Below are positions 31,819 through 43,230 of a stretch of 64,000 bases of DNA, piece after piece. The notes below the pieces were generated by a model. That model had not been told where the DNA came from. It ran no database searches and worked only from the letters and a program-made list of their open reading frames with translations. Positions within the stretch are counted from its first letter, which is position 1; each line of letters starts with the position of its first letter. Source of the DNA: Lophium mytilinum (taxonomy: Eukaryota > Ascomycota > Dothideomycetes > Mytilinidiales > Mytilinidiaceae); contig MU004182.1 in NCBI GenBank assembly GCA_010093605.1, positions 1,459,032 to 1,523,031 on the forward strand, written 5' to 3'. Position numbers and translations under genes: made by a program.

Positions 31819-33636
31819 TTAGACAAGGAGGATCGGGGATCCCAAGATGCTGAAACAAGATGCGAGGTTCCAGGTGGTGGCGTTCAGATGTGGTCTGATC
31901 CGCCATACCTTCTCCATAATTTGTCTTGCATCATCCAGTGCCCCGGCTGTGTAAACTTTGCCTAGGTTTGAGTATAAAGCTGTGAATGATGACTCCTCCG
32001 ATTCCAGGGCTAGACAGCCAGCGACACACAGTGGCCAGGCGAGAGCACGCAATTGGTATGATGGAACAGTGTGAAGCAGTTCGATGATCTGAGCAACATC
32101 AGTCCTAACTTCCGGATTAGATGATTGCCAGCCAGAAACCACGAGTGTGAGGTACAGCTGTGCTGCATGTGCCCAAATTAGAGTTGGTATGGAGGAATCG
32201 GAAGGATTGGGACCGGTGCTAAATGGCACGCGGTAGTTCGGATGCGATGGAAGACTGGCGGTAGAATTGATGTGAATTTCGAGGATGTTGTCCTTCAAAC
32301 TATTGCCAATGACCGAGGCGCGGTTAACCAGTTCTACGACAGAGAGGCTAGTAGCTTCGGTTCGCTCGCGTTTCCATGAGTTCAAGGCGGATATTTCGGC
32401 GATTGTAGTCACGACCCAATTGCGGCACCCAACAATGGTCGAGAGTCGGATTTCGGCGCCGCTCACAACAGACGTCCCGTCATCTATTCGAGCAAGAATA
32501 TCCGGATAATAGCTGATAAGTCTTGGTGATTCTTGAACTGCCGTGCTTGCCACAACATCGATAAAGATCAGTAAGCCGGCACAGAATCGAAAGCCGGCCT
32601 GGTCGGGTGACCAGATGTAATTGTCACGCCCGGGCTTGGTCCATAAAGGCTGTCCAATCTCTAGAAGTACCGCGGCGAGTTTTGACTGGCCTTGACCTTG
32701 GTAAGATGGATCAGAGCAGGCCATGATTTCCCCAAACAAGGCAAACGCAGGAGGGAGATGGGAATTCCATGGGGCAGATTTTCCCAATGCAGATTCGAAT
32801 ATGAGGACCTGGACGACGCTCCCCAAAATCTCTACTCTTTCCAGTTTTGTTGCCGGTGCGCCTTTCGAGTTTAGGTCCAGTGCTAAAATGTCTGTTCTGA
32901 GGCTGTCAAAACATTTGTTAGTCTGCTGCTCCACTTCTTTCCAGCGCAGTTGTTTACAGTCTGCGTGTTCTTCGCCACTGTCATCATCGGTGAGGGCCAT
33001 GGTGAAAAAGTAACATGATAGGCTAACAATGGAATGATATGCAATCTTGCTCTTCCCCAACAACAGCAGTAACCAGCTACGGCCTGTTTCGAGTACAGCG
33101 GGGCGATAGAATGGAAAAAGGGCGGGGAAAACGAAGTCGAGGTATTTCATAATGAAATCTGTTTCAATGGGAGAAGGTTGCCCCGCACTATCCGAGCGGG
33201 GATGATGTTGATGATCATAAGGCAGCAAGGTAAAAGGCGCAAGCTCATATGAAGTCGCCGAGTTGCTCGCTGGAGCTGATGTCTGGTCGCCGGACATGAC
33301 AGAGCCGATAGGTTCGGTCGACAACAGGTTGCTGGATACCATGATATTGGAAATGATGTTGAAATGATGAGAAGTGGTGTCATTGGTGACTCTGCTGGAG
33401 GCCTTTGATTTCTCTCTTCGATATGCTGAATTCCGCTTAATTTCATTCTTAAGCCATACGGTTCTCTGTCGTTGTTGCTCCTCTCCATCCATCCAAGCTG
33501 GCTTCGGTCCGTAATCACAGGAGATCTCTAGGCTGTCACAGTCCCCGCATCTTGGTCGAAGCTCGTCGCACTTTTTTCGACGCAGTTTGCACGTCCAACA
33601 GCCATCGATCTTTGCATGCCTTCTCGTAGCCGACAT
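31819..33636 (-). CDS. Zn2Cys6 transcription factor with fungal-specific domain
   Basis: One exon encodes 605 residues. The DNA-binding domain lies at residues 13-40 with spacing C-x2-C-x6-C-x6-C-x2-C-x6-C (CWTCKLRRKKC...CGDCDSLEISC), followed by a basic/Gln-rich linker (QQRQRTVWLKNEIKRN). The body, from about residue 150, matches the fungal_trans_2 type of regulatory domain (IETDFIMKYLDFVFPALFPF and the WLLLLLGKSKIAYHSIVSLS region). The end, ARQIMEKVWRIRP...LGSPILLV, is the usual conserved C-terminus of this type. The target genes are not known. The neighbouring, convergent NmrA-like gene is a plausible target by position only. Confidence 0.93.
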   Translation of the reverse strand: MSATRRHAKIDGCWTCKLRRKKCDELRPRCGDCDSLEISCDYGPKPAWMDGEEQQRQRTVWLKNEIKRNSAYRREKSKASSRVTNDTTSHHFNIISNIMVSSNLLSTEPIGSVMSGDQTSAPASNSATSYELAPFTLLPYDHQHHPRSDSAGQPSPIETDFIMKYLDFVFPALFPFYRPAVLETGRSWLLLLLGKSKIAYHSIVSLSCYFFTMALTDDDSGEEHADCKQLRWKEVEQQTNKCFDSLRTDILALDLNSKGAPATKLERVEILGSVVQVLIFESALGKSAPWNSHLPPAFALFGEIMACSDPSYQGQGQSKLAAVLLEIGQPLWTKPGRDNYIWSPDQAGFRFCAGLLIFIDVVASTAVQESPRLISYYPDILARIDDGTSVVSGAEIRLSTIVGCRNWVVTTIAEISALNSWKRERTEATSLSVVELVNRASVIGNSLKDNILEIHINSTASLPSHPNYRVPFSTGPNPSDSSIPTLIWAHAAQLYLTLVVSGWQSSNPEVRTDVAQIIELLHTVPSYQLRALAWPLCVAGCLALESEESSFTALYSNLGKVYTAGALDDARQIMEKVWRIRPHLNATTWNLASCFSILGSPILLV

Positions 33637-34031
33637 AGTTGTCGCCAGTCAACAGTTTTTGGCAAGATGAGGAGCCACGCCACGGCGGTGAAAGGCCGAA
33701 GCGGCCTGAAGCGCAGATATCCTGGCACGCAAGCTGTGAGCGTGTAACGTCGTGAACAGAACACCGAGACAGGGGCTGCAGGCACAGGCTGCGCGATTAG
33801 ATTACATTTTAAGCTACATCAAAGAGGTGTCTCGTATACTAGTCTGGTCTGGTGGTTGCTAAGATCAGATAGTATTGAAGTCGGCGTCCCGGAGCGCAGC
33901 GCAGGGCCACGCCGAGGCGCTCCTTCCCACCCCCCCCCCATTCTCACCGGGTGCACCATAACTGCACCCATTCTACTTACTATATTAAAGAATAGACGGA
34001 CGTTTTCATCATCTCTTTTCCTTCATCCCAG
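33637..34031. other. Upstream region of the Zn2Cys6 gene
   Basis: The 395 bp contain the promoter of the regulator and the left flank of a transporter relic. A C-run (CCCCCCCCC) lies around 33931. No gene was recognised. Confidence 0.45.
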
Positions 34032-34665
34032 ATCTTCTTCGACGGCGGCTTCACCGACCAACAGGCGTTGCTTGCCTCGACGGGTACAGGCATTATCAAT
34101 TGGGTCTTTGCGCTACCGGCTGTCTACACTATCGACGCCTTTGAGAGGCGAATTCTTCTTCTGTCAAGATTTCCATTGATGGCCCTTTGCCTTTTCTTCA
34201 CCGGGTTCTTGTTCTTGATTCCGGAAGGTAAAGGCCGTCTTGGGTGCGTTGTCACAGGAATTTGCCTCTTCATGGCAGTTTACTCTCCCGGAGAAGGTCC
34301 TGTACCATTCACATACTCCGCTGAAGCATTCGTAAGTTCCTTGCCGTCAGTTCTAGGGTACTGAATTTGGAATTTAACATCACGCAGCCCCTGTATATGC
34401 GCGACACGGGAATGTCCTTCGCAACTGCCACCTGCTGGGGATTTAACTGCATTCTCGCACTTACCTGGCCTGCTCTCGTCGAGGCGTTTACTTCTAATGC
34501 CGACAACGAAGCATGCGAAGTATTATGCGGCTATGATACCATGGTACATGAAAAAGTATGTGTGTAGAAGAGATGTTGGCCGCAGAAGCAGTTGTATGAT
34601 TTTGAATAGTTGGACGAAGGCGGAAATACAGGACGCCGCAAGACGCTAAGTATCAGTCTTCACCA
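34032..34665 (+). pseudogene. Relic of an MFS sugar transporter, C-terminal half
   Basis: The sequence encodes the second half of a major facilitator sugar-porter protein but cannot be expressed as one. An intact acceptor (CATCCCAG) starts the relic. It reads FFDGGFTDQQALLASTGTGI, then PAVYTIDAFERRILLLS, then YSPGEGPVPFTYSAEAF. A good intron at 34332-34387 is followed by PLYMRDTGMSFATATCWGFN and WPALVEAF. After that, family residues are missing and the frame shifts: IPWYMKKYVCRRDVG continues in another frame, and LYDFE in yet another, with a stop after it. The first six membrane spans are absent upstream. Decay by deletion and frameshift is clear, and there is no AT-bias like that of the large inserted block. 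Confidence 0.85.
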
Positions 34666-35110
34666 TAGGTACGCATTTCTTTTGGGCGTTCCATTTCTTC
34701 ATCAGTTCTAGAACACTTTCAATCCTCACCAGTCATTGTACTGTCTCCTGCAAAGCTATTCTCTCATCCTACGATCTACAATGCCACCACACTAGCCTTG
34801 TCCGGGAAAGTTGTCAAATCATCGAGCTGTATCCTGATCATTCTCTAATTTATTGTTTCCTAACTTGAATGCTTTGAAAGGCCGAAGATTCGAAGGTTTG
34901 CGGCGACGCTTTTGTTGTTCGCTCGATGCTCACTCGCTTCTAAAGATTGCGGTACCGCGTTTCTGTGAGATATGTTCCACGGTACTCTAAAATCTAAGCG
35001 GCACACAGCCTCCGACATCTGCTCAACATACATTGACAGTCACTGTCATCCGACCTACCCCAGCGTCTTTACCAAAAGATTCTCTGTCAAAGGCATCCTC
35101 AATCTTAAAC
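34666..35110. other. Intergenic
   Basis: 445 bp between the transporter relic and the next gene. I see nothing beyond probable promoter sequence. Confidence 0.4.
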
Positions 35111-36115
35111 ATGTCTCGCCTCCTCCTACTTCCCCGCGAACTCCGCGATGACATTATCAAGCTCGTCATAAACTCGTACTCCCCTCCTCCGCGCAATCCA
35201 CACGATCCTTTTGGACAGGCCAAGCTCAAGAGGCACCTCGATTGTACATACCACAAGGCGCCATGGTCGGGATCCTGCATCTTGTACGACCCTCGGTCCC
35301 ACGACTACCTGCCTAACTGTAGTGCTCTGCTACAGACGAACTGGAAGCTTCATCACGAGACTATGGAGCGATTGAATAAACTCCGTCCAAATTTTGCTCT
35401 GGACATAATGGTGGTGGACAACACACAACTATGGCCGAAATGGACTTCTATACCCATGGTCTCGTCGCATGTTGAAACTGTGACAGCACACATCCGCACT
35501 TTCAGGACCGAGGCTGGATGGCAAGGGTTCCTCGGTGGGCCCGGTGAACCTCCCTCTATGACATGGGCTTTTTACGATATCTTGAAGCGGTTTCTTAATA
35601 TCGGCCCGGTCGGCCCAGGGTACTCGGTCAACGAGATCGGGAGGGGTACCACAATTCAAACCCTTCAAATCGACGTTGTGTGTCCCAAGGACTTGCCCGA
35701 GGGAACGGAGGTCGCACCAGAGCAGTCCGGTGCCCAAATTTATTTCCCGGGACACATCCCCTTCGTCGAGGGGTTCTTGTACGATGAAAAGAAAAAGTAT
35801 CTGATGCATCCAAAATCGCTAGCTCGATTCCTGTGGTGCTGGCTGGAAGCTCTTCTACACATGGATCGGTATTCAGCTATTCACGGCGCCATACTTTTCG
35901 AACGAGTAGGTACAATCAGACTCATGGTCGATGGCGAGTTGTTTAAGGAGTGGAACCTCGCCACGCTTCTGGCTGCTTTTCCACTAGATGGGCCACCGCA
36001 GACGTTTGAACGAGGGACCGAGGCCGACTTTAAGAGTTGGCGAGAGGAGACATATGTGTTTCGGAAGCAAGCTGGGCTTCCAGTGATCAGACACGGGTCT
36101 GCGCAAGGAAGCTGA
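35111..36115 (+). CDS. F-box-like / uncharacterised fungal protein
   Basis: A single exon of 334 residues from the ATG at 35111. The opening MSRLLLLPRELRDDIIKLVI resembles the short hydrophobic F-box-like start (LP-x-E-x-R-x-x-I) of many expanded fungal families that are thought to bind Skp1. The remainder is not recognised. It contains no membrane segment, and its Trp/Tyr-rich segments (LARFLWCWLEALLHMDRY) look like a folded domain. The frame is open about 26 codons upstream, but only from a TTG, so the ATG was chosen. No intron is needed. Confidence 0.7.
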   Translation: MSRLLLLPRELRDDIIKLVINSYSPPPRNPHDPFGQAKLKRHLDCTYHKAPWSGSCILYDPRSHDYLPNCSALLQTNWKLHHETMERLNKLRPNFALDIMVVDNTQLWPKWTSIPMVSSHVETVTAHIRTFRTEAGWQGFLGGPGEPPSMTWAFYDILKRFLNIGPVGPGYSVNEIGRGTTIQTLQIDVVCPKDLPEGTEVAPEQSGAQIYFPGHIPFVEGFLYDEKKKYLMHPKSLARFLWCWLEALLHMDRYSAIHGAILFERVGTIRLMVDGELFKEWNLATLLAAFPLDGPPQTFERGTEADFKSWREETYVFRKQAGLPVIRHGSAQGS

Positions 36116-36481
36116 AGACGTATACCTTACTTCGTCTCATGACAATAGTGCGGTCTTGGAATTAAATAGTGGAAAAGTTGCAATTTATCCGACGGGCAAG
36201 ACACGAAGGGTTAGCACCAGAAATAGAAAGCACGGGGCTGTATCACCCTACGCGTTTGCTGGGAACGTGCCCAACTATACGTCGAAATCTTCCCGATGCG
36301 TCCATGCGCGTCTCCTGATCACCCGTGGGCAAGTGCTCGCTCACTCGCTGCCTTTTCTGAGAGCCGCATCTTCAACCGCCTGCAGCTTTCGTTTCATCAC
36401 TTTTCCTTCAGTCCGCAGCCCTCTCGAGTATCATCTACCCATACTTTGCGAGAAGGTACCAGTTCCTATTGCTGCTGTGCA
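36116..36481. other. Upstream region of the amidase gene
   Basis: 366 bp. The amidase frame is open upstream to an ATG at 36296, so the 5' part may be coding if that earlier start is used. I see no other feature. Confidence 0.4.
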
Positions 36482-37605
36482 ATGGGGCAACTCAATTCCC
36501 GCAGCCAGGCCCCGCTGGAGGACCCAGCTCTTGGCGGCTCCATTCGCCACATTGAGGAACTACGACTCTTCGAGCTTGGAGACGCTCGATATCTCGCTGT
36601 GCCTCTAGCTCGGGTTAGCCCTGTTCTTTGCTCGAGATGACCAGTCACTCACCTGCTCGTAGACAGTTCAGCTTCCATCCATTGCTGAAACTCCCACTGG
36701 CAAAATTTCTGTGACAGTCGTGTTAACTCCTCAGGGACAAATTCCGAACCAAACTTGGGTCGACAATAACTTCAAGGAGTGGTATGCGTCTGACGATGTC
36801 TTTCACCACGACTTCCTTGCCAACGTGGTGTTCGTCAGCGCGGAGACAGAGCCAGCTGGCCTCACTCAAATGTCTGATCACATGCGCCATACCTGGAATA
36901 CGAGCTGGTGTACCTCAGTTCCTCAGACTTCAGTGGGACCAGAAGTATCATCGGGCCCGTATGTATTTTGGAACGGTCAGCTTTGCAAAGCATACAGACT
37001 CTACGACGATACGAACCAAGCTTTCATCGTAGGGACGAAGCCCAAAACATCTACAGGGTGAGTCGAGTCATCATCTCAGATCATCCTACTGCCCTCGGCC
37101 GCTGACTTTTGGAGCAGTTTTGAGAATCTGCGCGTGAGTGGTGATTTTTACACGACCTTGAGCTTAGCTGTTCCATCACGCATCCCTCAGGATCGCAGCG
37201 CGATGAGACCTCTAGACGGGCTCCGATTTGCAGTCAAAGATGTATTTGAGATCGAAGGACTTCGGACTACTGCAGGATGTCGAGCGTACTACAGCCTCTC
37301 AAAACCCGCATCGAAAACCGCCCCAACCGTACAAAAGCTGATTGACGCCGGTGCCCAATTGATCGGGACGCTGAAACTGGGCTCTCTAATCACGAGAGAA
37401 GAGCCTACTGAGTCGACCGACTACCAGGCACCTTTCAATCCACGGGGAGATGGCTACCAGTCTGCTTGGAGCAGCAGTGGAGGAAGTGGTGCTGCTATTG
37501 CTGCGTACGATTGGCTCGACTTCACGATCAGTACAGATAGTAGGACTCGTAGCTTCACATGAGTTGTGAAATGTATGCTAATTTGGTACTAGCTACGGGA
37601 AGTAG

Positions 37606-37609
37606 CCGC
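37606..37609. repeat. Target-site duplication, left copy (CCGC)
   Basis: The four bases before the left LTR equal those after the right LTR (53590-53593). Removing one copy restores the amidase frame exactly. Confidence 0.8.
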
Positions 37610-37775
37610 TGTTGGCCCCTACTACGGGTGACGTTCTCTTAGTCAGCATAGGCCCGTGCACGGCAATGCCTTCTTCCCTACACTCTCTATATTAGCTAGT
37701 TATTATCTATACTAATAATATAACTTTCTATATAATACCTATATACTACCTTATAAGCTATATTAAGCCCTTTTA
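37610..37775 (+). repeat. 5' LTR, 166 bp
   Basis: It begins TGTTGGCCCC and ends CCCTTTTA where the partner has CCCTTTCA. It aligns gap-free over 166 bases with the right LTR, almost all differences being C/T or G/A. Its first 70-80 bases look unmutated and the rest is AT-rich. The sequence after it (TTTAGTATC) could be a mutated primer-binding site, TTTGGTATC. Confidence 0.92.
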
Positions 37776-38859
37776 TTTAGTATCTAATAAGAGGCTTCTC
37801 TAGCTTAATCTAGAGGTTTAAAATTCTAATACCTAAGAGAAGAAAGTTCTATAGTTTACTTAAGAGAGTTCTTAATACTATTAGAGTAAGAATTACTATT
37901 CTATAGTTTACCTTACTAATTAGATATTAATAAGGGTAATAGTTAATATTTAAGAGAGTTTTTAGACTAGTACTACTACTAACTTTAGAGAGAGCTCTCT
38001 AGTTAACCTTACTAGAAGAATCTAGGTAAGTTATTACTATAAAATAAAAGCTTATAATATCTAATAAATTTAAGTAAATATATAGTATCTATTAATAAAT
38101 AAATAAATTAACTTATACTTTCTAGTATCTAAGTTAGAAATAAAATACCCCTCTAAAAAAAGAAAGGTAACTCTCTATATTCTAGGTAGATTATTAGTAA
38201 CTAGAAGACGCCTTACTACTAAGTTAACTAACTATTAACTATAGAACTAATAATATAGAATTTAGAGAGCTACTATTTATAGTAAGCTTACTATCTACCT
38301 CTTCTTCTTATAGATAGCCGCCTAAGTACTATCTATTAGAGTACTAGCTTAATAAGGCGGATAAATTAGAAATTTTAGAATATATTAGTTATAGTAGGAA
38401 ACTTATAGATAAACCTATAGAAACTACTAGAGCTAGAATTATAGTTCTATAAAAGAATAATTTAGCTAAGATAGATAAGTCTATACTCTTTTCCCTTATA
38501 CTACCTAAACTATTTATCTTAATTCTAGAATAACCTAATACTATAATATTAAATAAGTTATTAGAGACTAAGTAAATTAATTTATCTATACTTAACCTTT
38601 CTAATAAAACTAAAACTATACTTAATCTATCTTCTACTTTAGATATTAATAACTATATAGTTAATATTAGCGGCTTAATAAAGGTATTCTATAACTAGAG
38701 TACTCTAAAGCTAGAAGAGCTAGCTCTACTAATACTACTAATAGTTAAGGTAACTACTTTATTATCTACTACTTCTATTACTTCTATAGAAGCTATTATA
38801 GTAATAGTAACTCTATTTCTCTTAATAGATAGTATATTACCTATCCCGCCTTTCTATAG

Positions 38860-41800
38860 TAAACTTAGAGAGAATCTAGCCTAGTTTCTCTACTATATAA
38901 GGCTCTATATTAGGCTAATATTAAAGTAATATAAAAATAAGAAAGATAAGAAAGAGCTATATCTAATAGATTTAATTAGCTATCTAGAAGGGAAGGTAAA
39001 GAAATATTATAATATAGTAAAGAGTAAAGCTAAAAGAAATTACTCTCTATTAGTTACTTTATTAGAGGAATAGATAAATATATAGTATAATAATAGCGCA
39101 GTTATAAAAGCTATTAAAGAGTTCTAGCAGCTCTTTTAAGGAGACTATACTATAGAAAAGTATATTAAATATACCTAAAAGATCTATAATATATTATTAC
39201 TAGTATTAGAAATATCTATCTTAGTAGTAAAAAGAATAGTAAAGAAGGTAAAATTAGAAAGAATTTATAGTATTGCGGGCCTAATATTATTATTAAGACT
39301 AACCTTTAACTTTAATAAAGCGGCGAAAGTATTACTCTTTTATAATATAAATAGTATTATTATAAGTCTTAATACTACTTAATTCTAACCCTTATTAATA
39401 AGTGTAGAGATTCTAAGAACTAAGAATAATTAGATATTCCTTATAATAGAGTTCTTAACTAAAGTAGTATAGTATCTTAGTACTATTAGGCCTCTATAGT
39501 TAATATTAGATCTAATTCTAGCGCTAAAGCTAATAGTAACTTATCTACTCTAAAACGCCTATCTATTCTAGAACTAATACTATAGTAAGTAAGACTAGAA
39601 AGCTCCCCTATTTACTACTACTATTAATAAGATACTAGCTAATCTAGAGGGATATATCTACTATAAGTACTATAAGGGTAGCTGTTTTAAATCTAACTAC
39701 TTTTATACTACTTTTAGTCTAGAGGAATATATATAATAAAAGAAGGTCTATAACTTAGGGCGTAAGGTAGCTAGTATTTTATAAAACTAAGGTTATAAGC
39801 CTTAAGTTATTATAGTAGCCTAACTTAAACTTTTAAATATAAATAATAGTAAAGATAATTTACTATAGGTATATATTTAGTCTATTAGCACCTAAGGTTC
39901 TAGAGTTAAAAAAGTAGTTAGGTATATCCTATAGTTATAACTAAGTAATAAGAGTAAAGAAAAGAGTAAGACTTCCTAATACTCTACTAAAGAGGAATTA
40001 TCTAGCAATAAATTATTAATAGCTAATATTATAGTAAATAAAAATAATAAGAGAGTAAGAGTTAAAGTAGACTTATTAACTAATTATAATAATAACTATC
40101 TAACTACTAAAGCTACTAAAAATATAAGATTATAAGTACTCTCTTTAAGAAAGTATACTATACCCTTCTAGTTTTAGATACTTTTTAAGAAGTTCTCTAT
40201 AGCTTCTACCGCTACTAATACTATAGTAGAAAAGGATAAGGTGTCTAAAACTACTAGTTATAAGTTAAAGTATAGTTCTTAGCTAGCTAAGTTTTACTAT
40301 ATCCGCGGTATAGAGAACGCCCCTCTCTTTAACCCTATTAAGGCTATGCTATAGAGGAAAATTAAGGCTAAAAATAATATTTAATAGGGTTACCTCTTAG
40401 ACTACTCTCTAAGGCTTACTAGAATAATTATATAAGCTTTAGTTTATCCCTCTAGTAAGTTAAAAGTAAAGTTATTATAACCTATAGTTAATATAAAACC
40501 TATTAAGGTTTCTTCTATCTCTATTAAAAAAGTTTTAGTATCTAGTAAAATTAAAAACTTCTATACTAAGGGTAGTATTTAACTTAAGTACTCTTTATCT
40601 TATAGAAAGAAATACTCTCTTAATTTTATTCTTCTAGATAGCGCCTCTAAGATAAACTTAATTAATTCTATAACTATAGACTAATTAAAGCTTACTTACT
40701 TACTATAGTAGCCTATAGAGATCTTAGTTACTAATAGTAGAATATATATTATTATAGATTTTATTAAGATAGACCTTACTATTACTAGCGTTTAAAGAAT
40801 TATTAACGCTTAGGTTATTAAAGGAAAGACTAACTATACTATACTTCTAGAATACTTATACCTATACTCTATAGTAGCGGAAGAAAGTTATTAAGACTAA
40901 GTAGTAACTTTTCTTAAAGTAGATAGAACCTGCGTACTAGTCCCCCGGGTTAATTATAAAATAGGTAAACTTATTAATAGTAGCTAAGTAAAGCCTTCTA
41001 GTAACTAAAAAGATAACTTTAACTATAACTCTAGATTAAAGGCTAATTCTAAAGCTAAGGTAGTAGACTAAGGGAACTATTTTATAAAATAAGCGTCTAG
41101 AAAGGCTCTATCTAACTCTAATAATACTAAGGAATTATTCTAGTTAGAAAAAGAGTTATATTACTAGATCTACTAAAGTCTAGCGGTAAATAGACTTATC
41201 TAGTTAACCTATATTTATTTAAAGTTAGTTATAATAAATTACTAAGTTAAGAAGAGATAGATAGATTATAGTTAATAAAGTTTAAGATATAAGCTAGAGA
41301 TATAAGGGCGTAAAGGGCCGCTTAGATTAGAGTTTCTAGTATTATTTAGAAACTTAAAGCTAAGGGCGCTACTATATACTAGAAAAGAAAATAACTATAG
41401 TAGATAGACTATCTAGAATTCTTAAACCTTTAAGTTCTACTACTTACTTTAATAACTTAGTTAAGGCCTTTACTTAGACTACTACTAATGCTAATACTAA
41501 CGGTAGCACTAATAATATAGAATCTAGCTATTCTATTAAAAAGAATTCTTAGTATATCTAGACCTATAATTCTAATTATAGTTCTATAGTATTCTACCTA
41601 TTAGATAGGGAAGTTTCTTTACCTAATAACTTTCTAGGTTACTATTCTTAGGCTATAATCTATTAAATTAAGTAATAAGTAATATATTACTAACTAGTTA
41701 AGTCTATAGAAGAAGGAATAATAACTTATTATTTAGCTTATATTAAAAGGAGTAGAAAGCTAAGCTATTATATTAGAGCTATTAATATACTAAAAGTACT

Positions 41801-43230
41801 TTAAGAGTTATATAATATTTATAGTTACTTTACTAATTAAATAGTTTTAAAGGTTACTATTAGAAAGTACTATTAGCCTATAAGGCACGCTAATATTATC
41901 TACTTCTACTAGTCCTGCTATAATTATTAAATATTAGGGCCGCTATAGGTAATATCCCTTTTACTATCTATCTTAGAACTGCAACCTTTAGACCTAATTA
42001 GTATAGATTTTCTAGAATCTATTTCTCTAGTTAGTAATAATAGAATAAAGTATATCTTAATTATAGTAGACTACTTTTTATACTATATCTAGGTAGTTAT
42101 AATACTATAAGTATAATCTTACTAAGTCTAGAACTTTATTAAAGGTTAAATTATTAAAGTTTTTAGCTTTTCTTATTCTATATACTTAGATAATAGTATA
42201 TAATTTACTAGAGGGGAGTTCCCTAGAGAGATAAAGAAAAATAGCGTTACTATACTATACGCCCCTTCTAGTTATTCTAGCTTAGTTAGTTTAGTAGAAG
42301 TATATATTAAGCTTATTAGAAAAGGGCTCTAAGCTAAACTTTAGAAAGATCTATTCTAGATTTACTAATAGAATAAACTTCTTCTAGAAATTACTTACGC
42401 TATAAATACCTAAGTACTCTATTTCTAAGAATTTACCCCGGCTTAACTTCTCTTTAGGTTTAATCTAAGGTTTAAGAATAATCCTATATTAATTAAGAAT
42501 AAACTATAGTTAACTACTATTTAATTAAATCTAATAGAGGATAGAAATAATTTTTTAGTAGTAGAAGCTCTATAGTTTAAGGCTAGACTAGCTAAAATTA
42601 ATAAAATGCAGTTATAAGTAATAATAAAGATGCTAAGAGCGTAATAAAACTTAGTAGAGAAGGCTAATTCTAAGTAGGTTTCTCTAGAGGTAGATAACCT
42701 TATTCTACTATACTAATACTTTCTTAATACTTAGAAAGAAAGAAAGTTAGAACTAAGATAGACGGGCCTATATAAGGTTTAATACTTTATAAATAATAAG
42801 AGCTTTATATTCCTCTAGAATATCTATACTAGTACTATTATTAGATAATACTACTTAGATAATCTTAAAATCTATCTCTCTTAGAATAATAGATTAAAAG
42901 AAGATTATATCTAAGTAATTAATAAATCTTATAAGATAGATACTACTTAGGCGGATATACTACCTCTACTAGATAATAAGAATCTTAATACTAAGGCGGA
43001 GTTAAAGGAGAAGGATATCTAGACCTTTAAGGCCCTGCTTAAAGGCAACTTATTTAAAGAGTAAGAATATAAATAGCTAAAAAACCTAGTAAATTACCTA
43101 GGCTAAGACGCGGATAAACCCCTTCTATTATACTAGATTTATTAAAAAGTAAATCTCTTTTAAATATAGATCTAATAGAAATTACTTATAAGAAATATAT
43201 TTCTATATAGTAATTAAAGGAAATAGTAGT
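38860..43230 (+). pseudogene. Degraded gag-protease-integrase polyprotein of the LTR element
   Basis: The frame is read through RIP stops. At 38.87-39.9 kb it is gag-like: a helical domain (LEENLAQFLYYIRLY) and then a Cys-containing knuckle-like motif near 39.67 kb. Around 40.64 kb LDSASKINLIN corresponds to a retropepsin DSG motif. At 41.87-42.4 kb an integrase appears: a Cys pair in QSCYNYQ, then LDLISIDFL, VDYFS, YLDNSIQF and VEVYIKLI, matching the D, D and E positions of the catalytic core. The tail (NLKIYLPQNNRLKEDY) continues to about 43.2 kb. Between protease and integrase there is only about 1.2 kb, and I find no reverse transcriptase YxDD-like motif in it. It resembles Ty3/gypsy integrases most, but the family is not certain. 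Confidence 0.7.
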
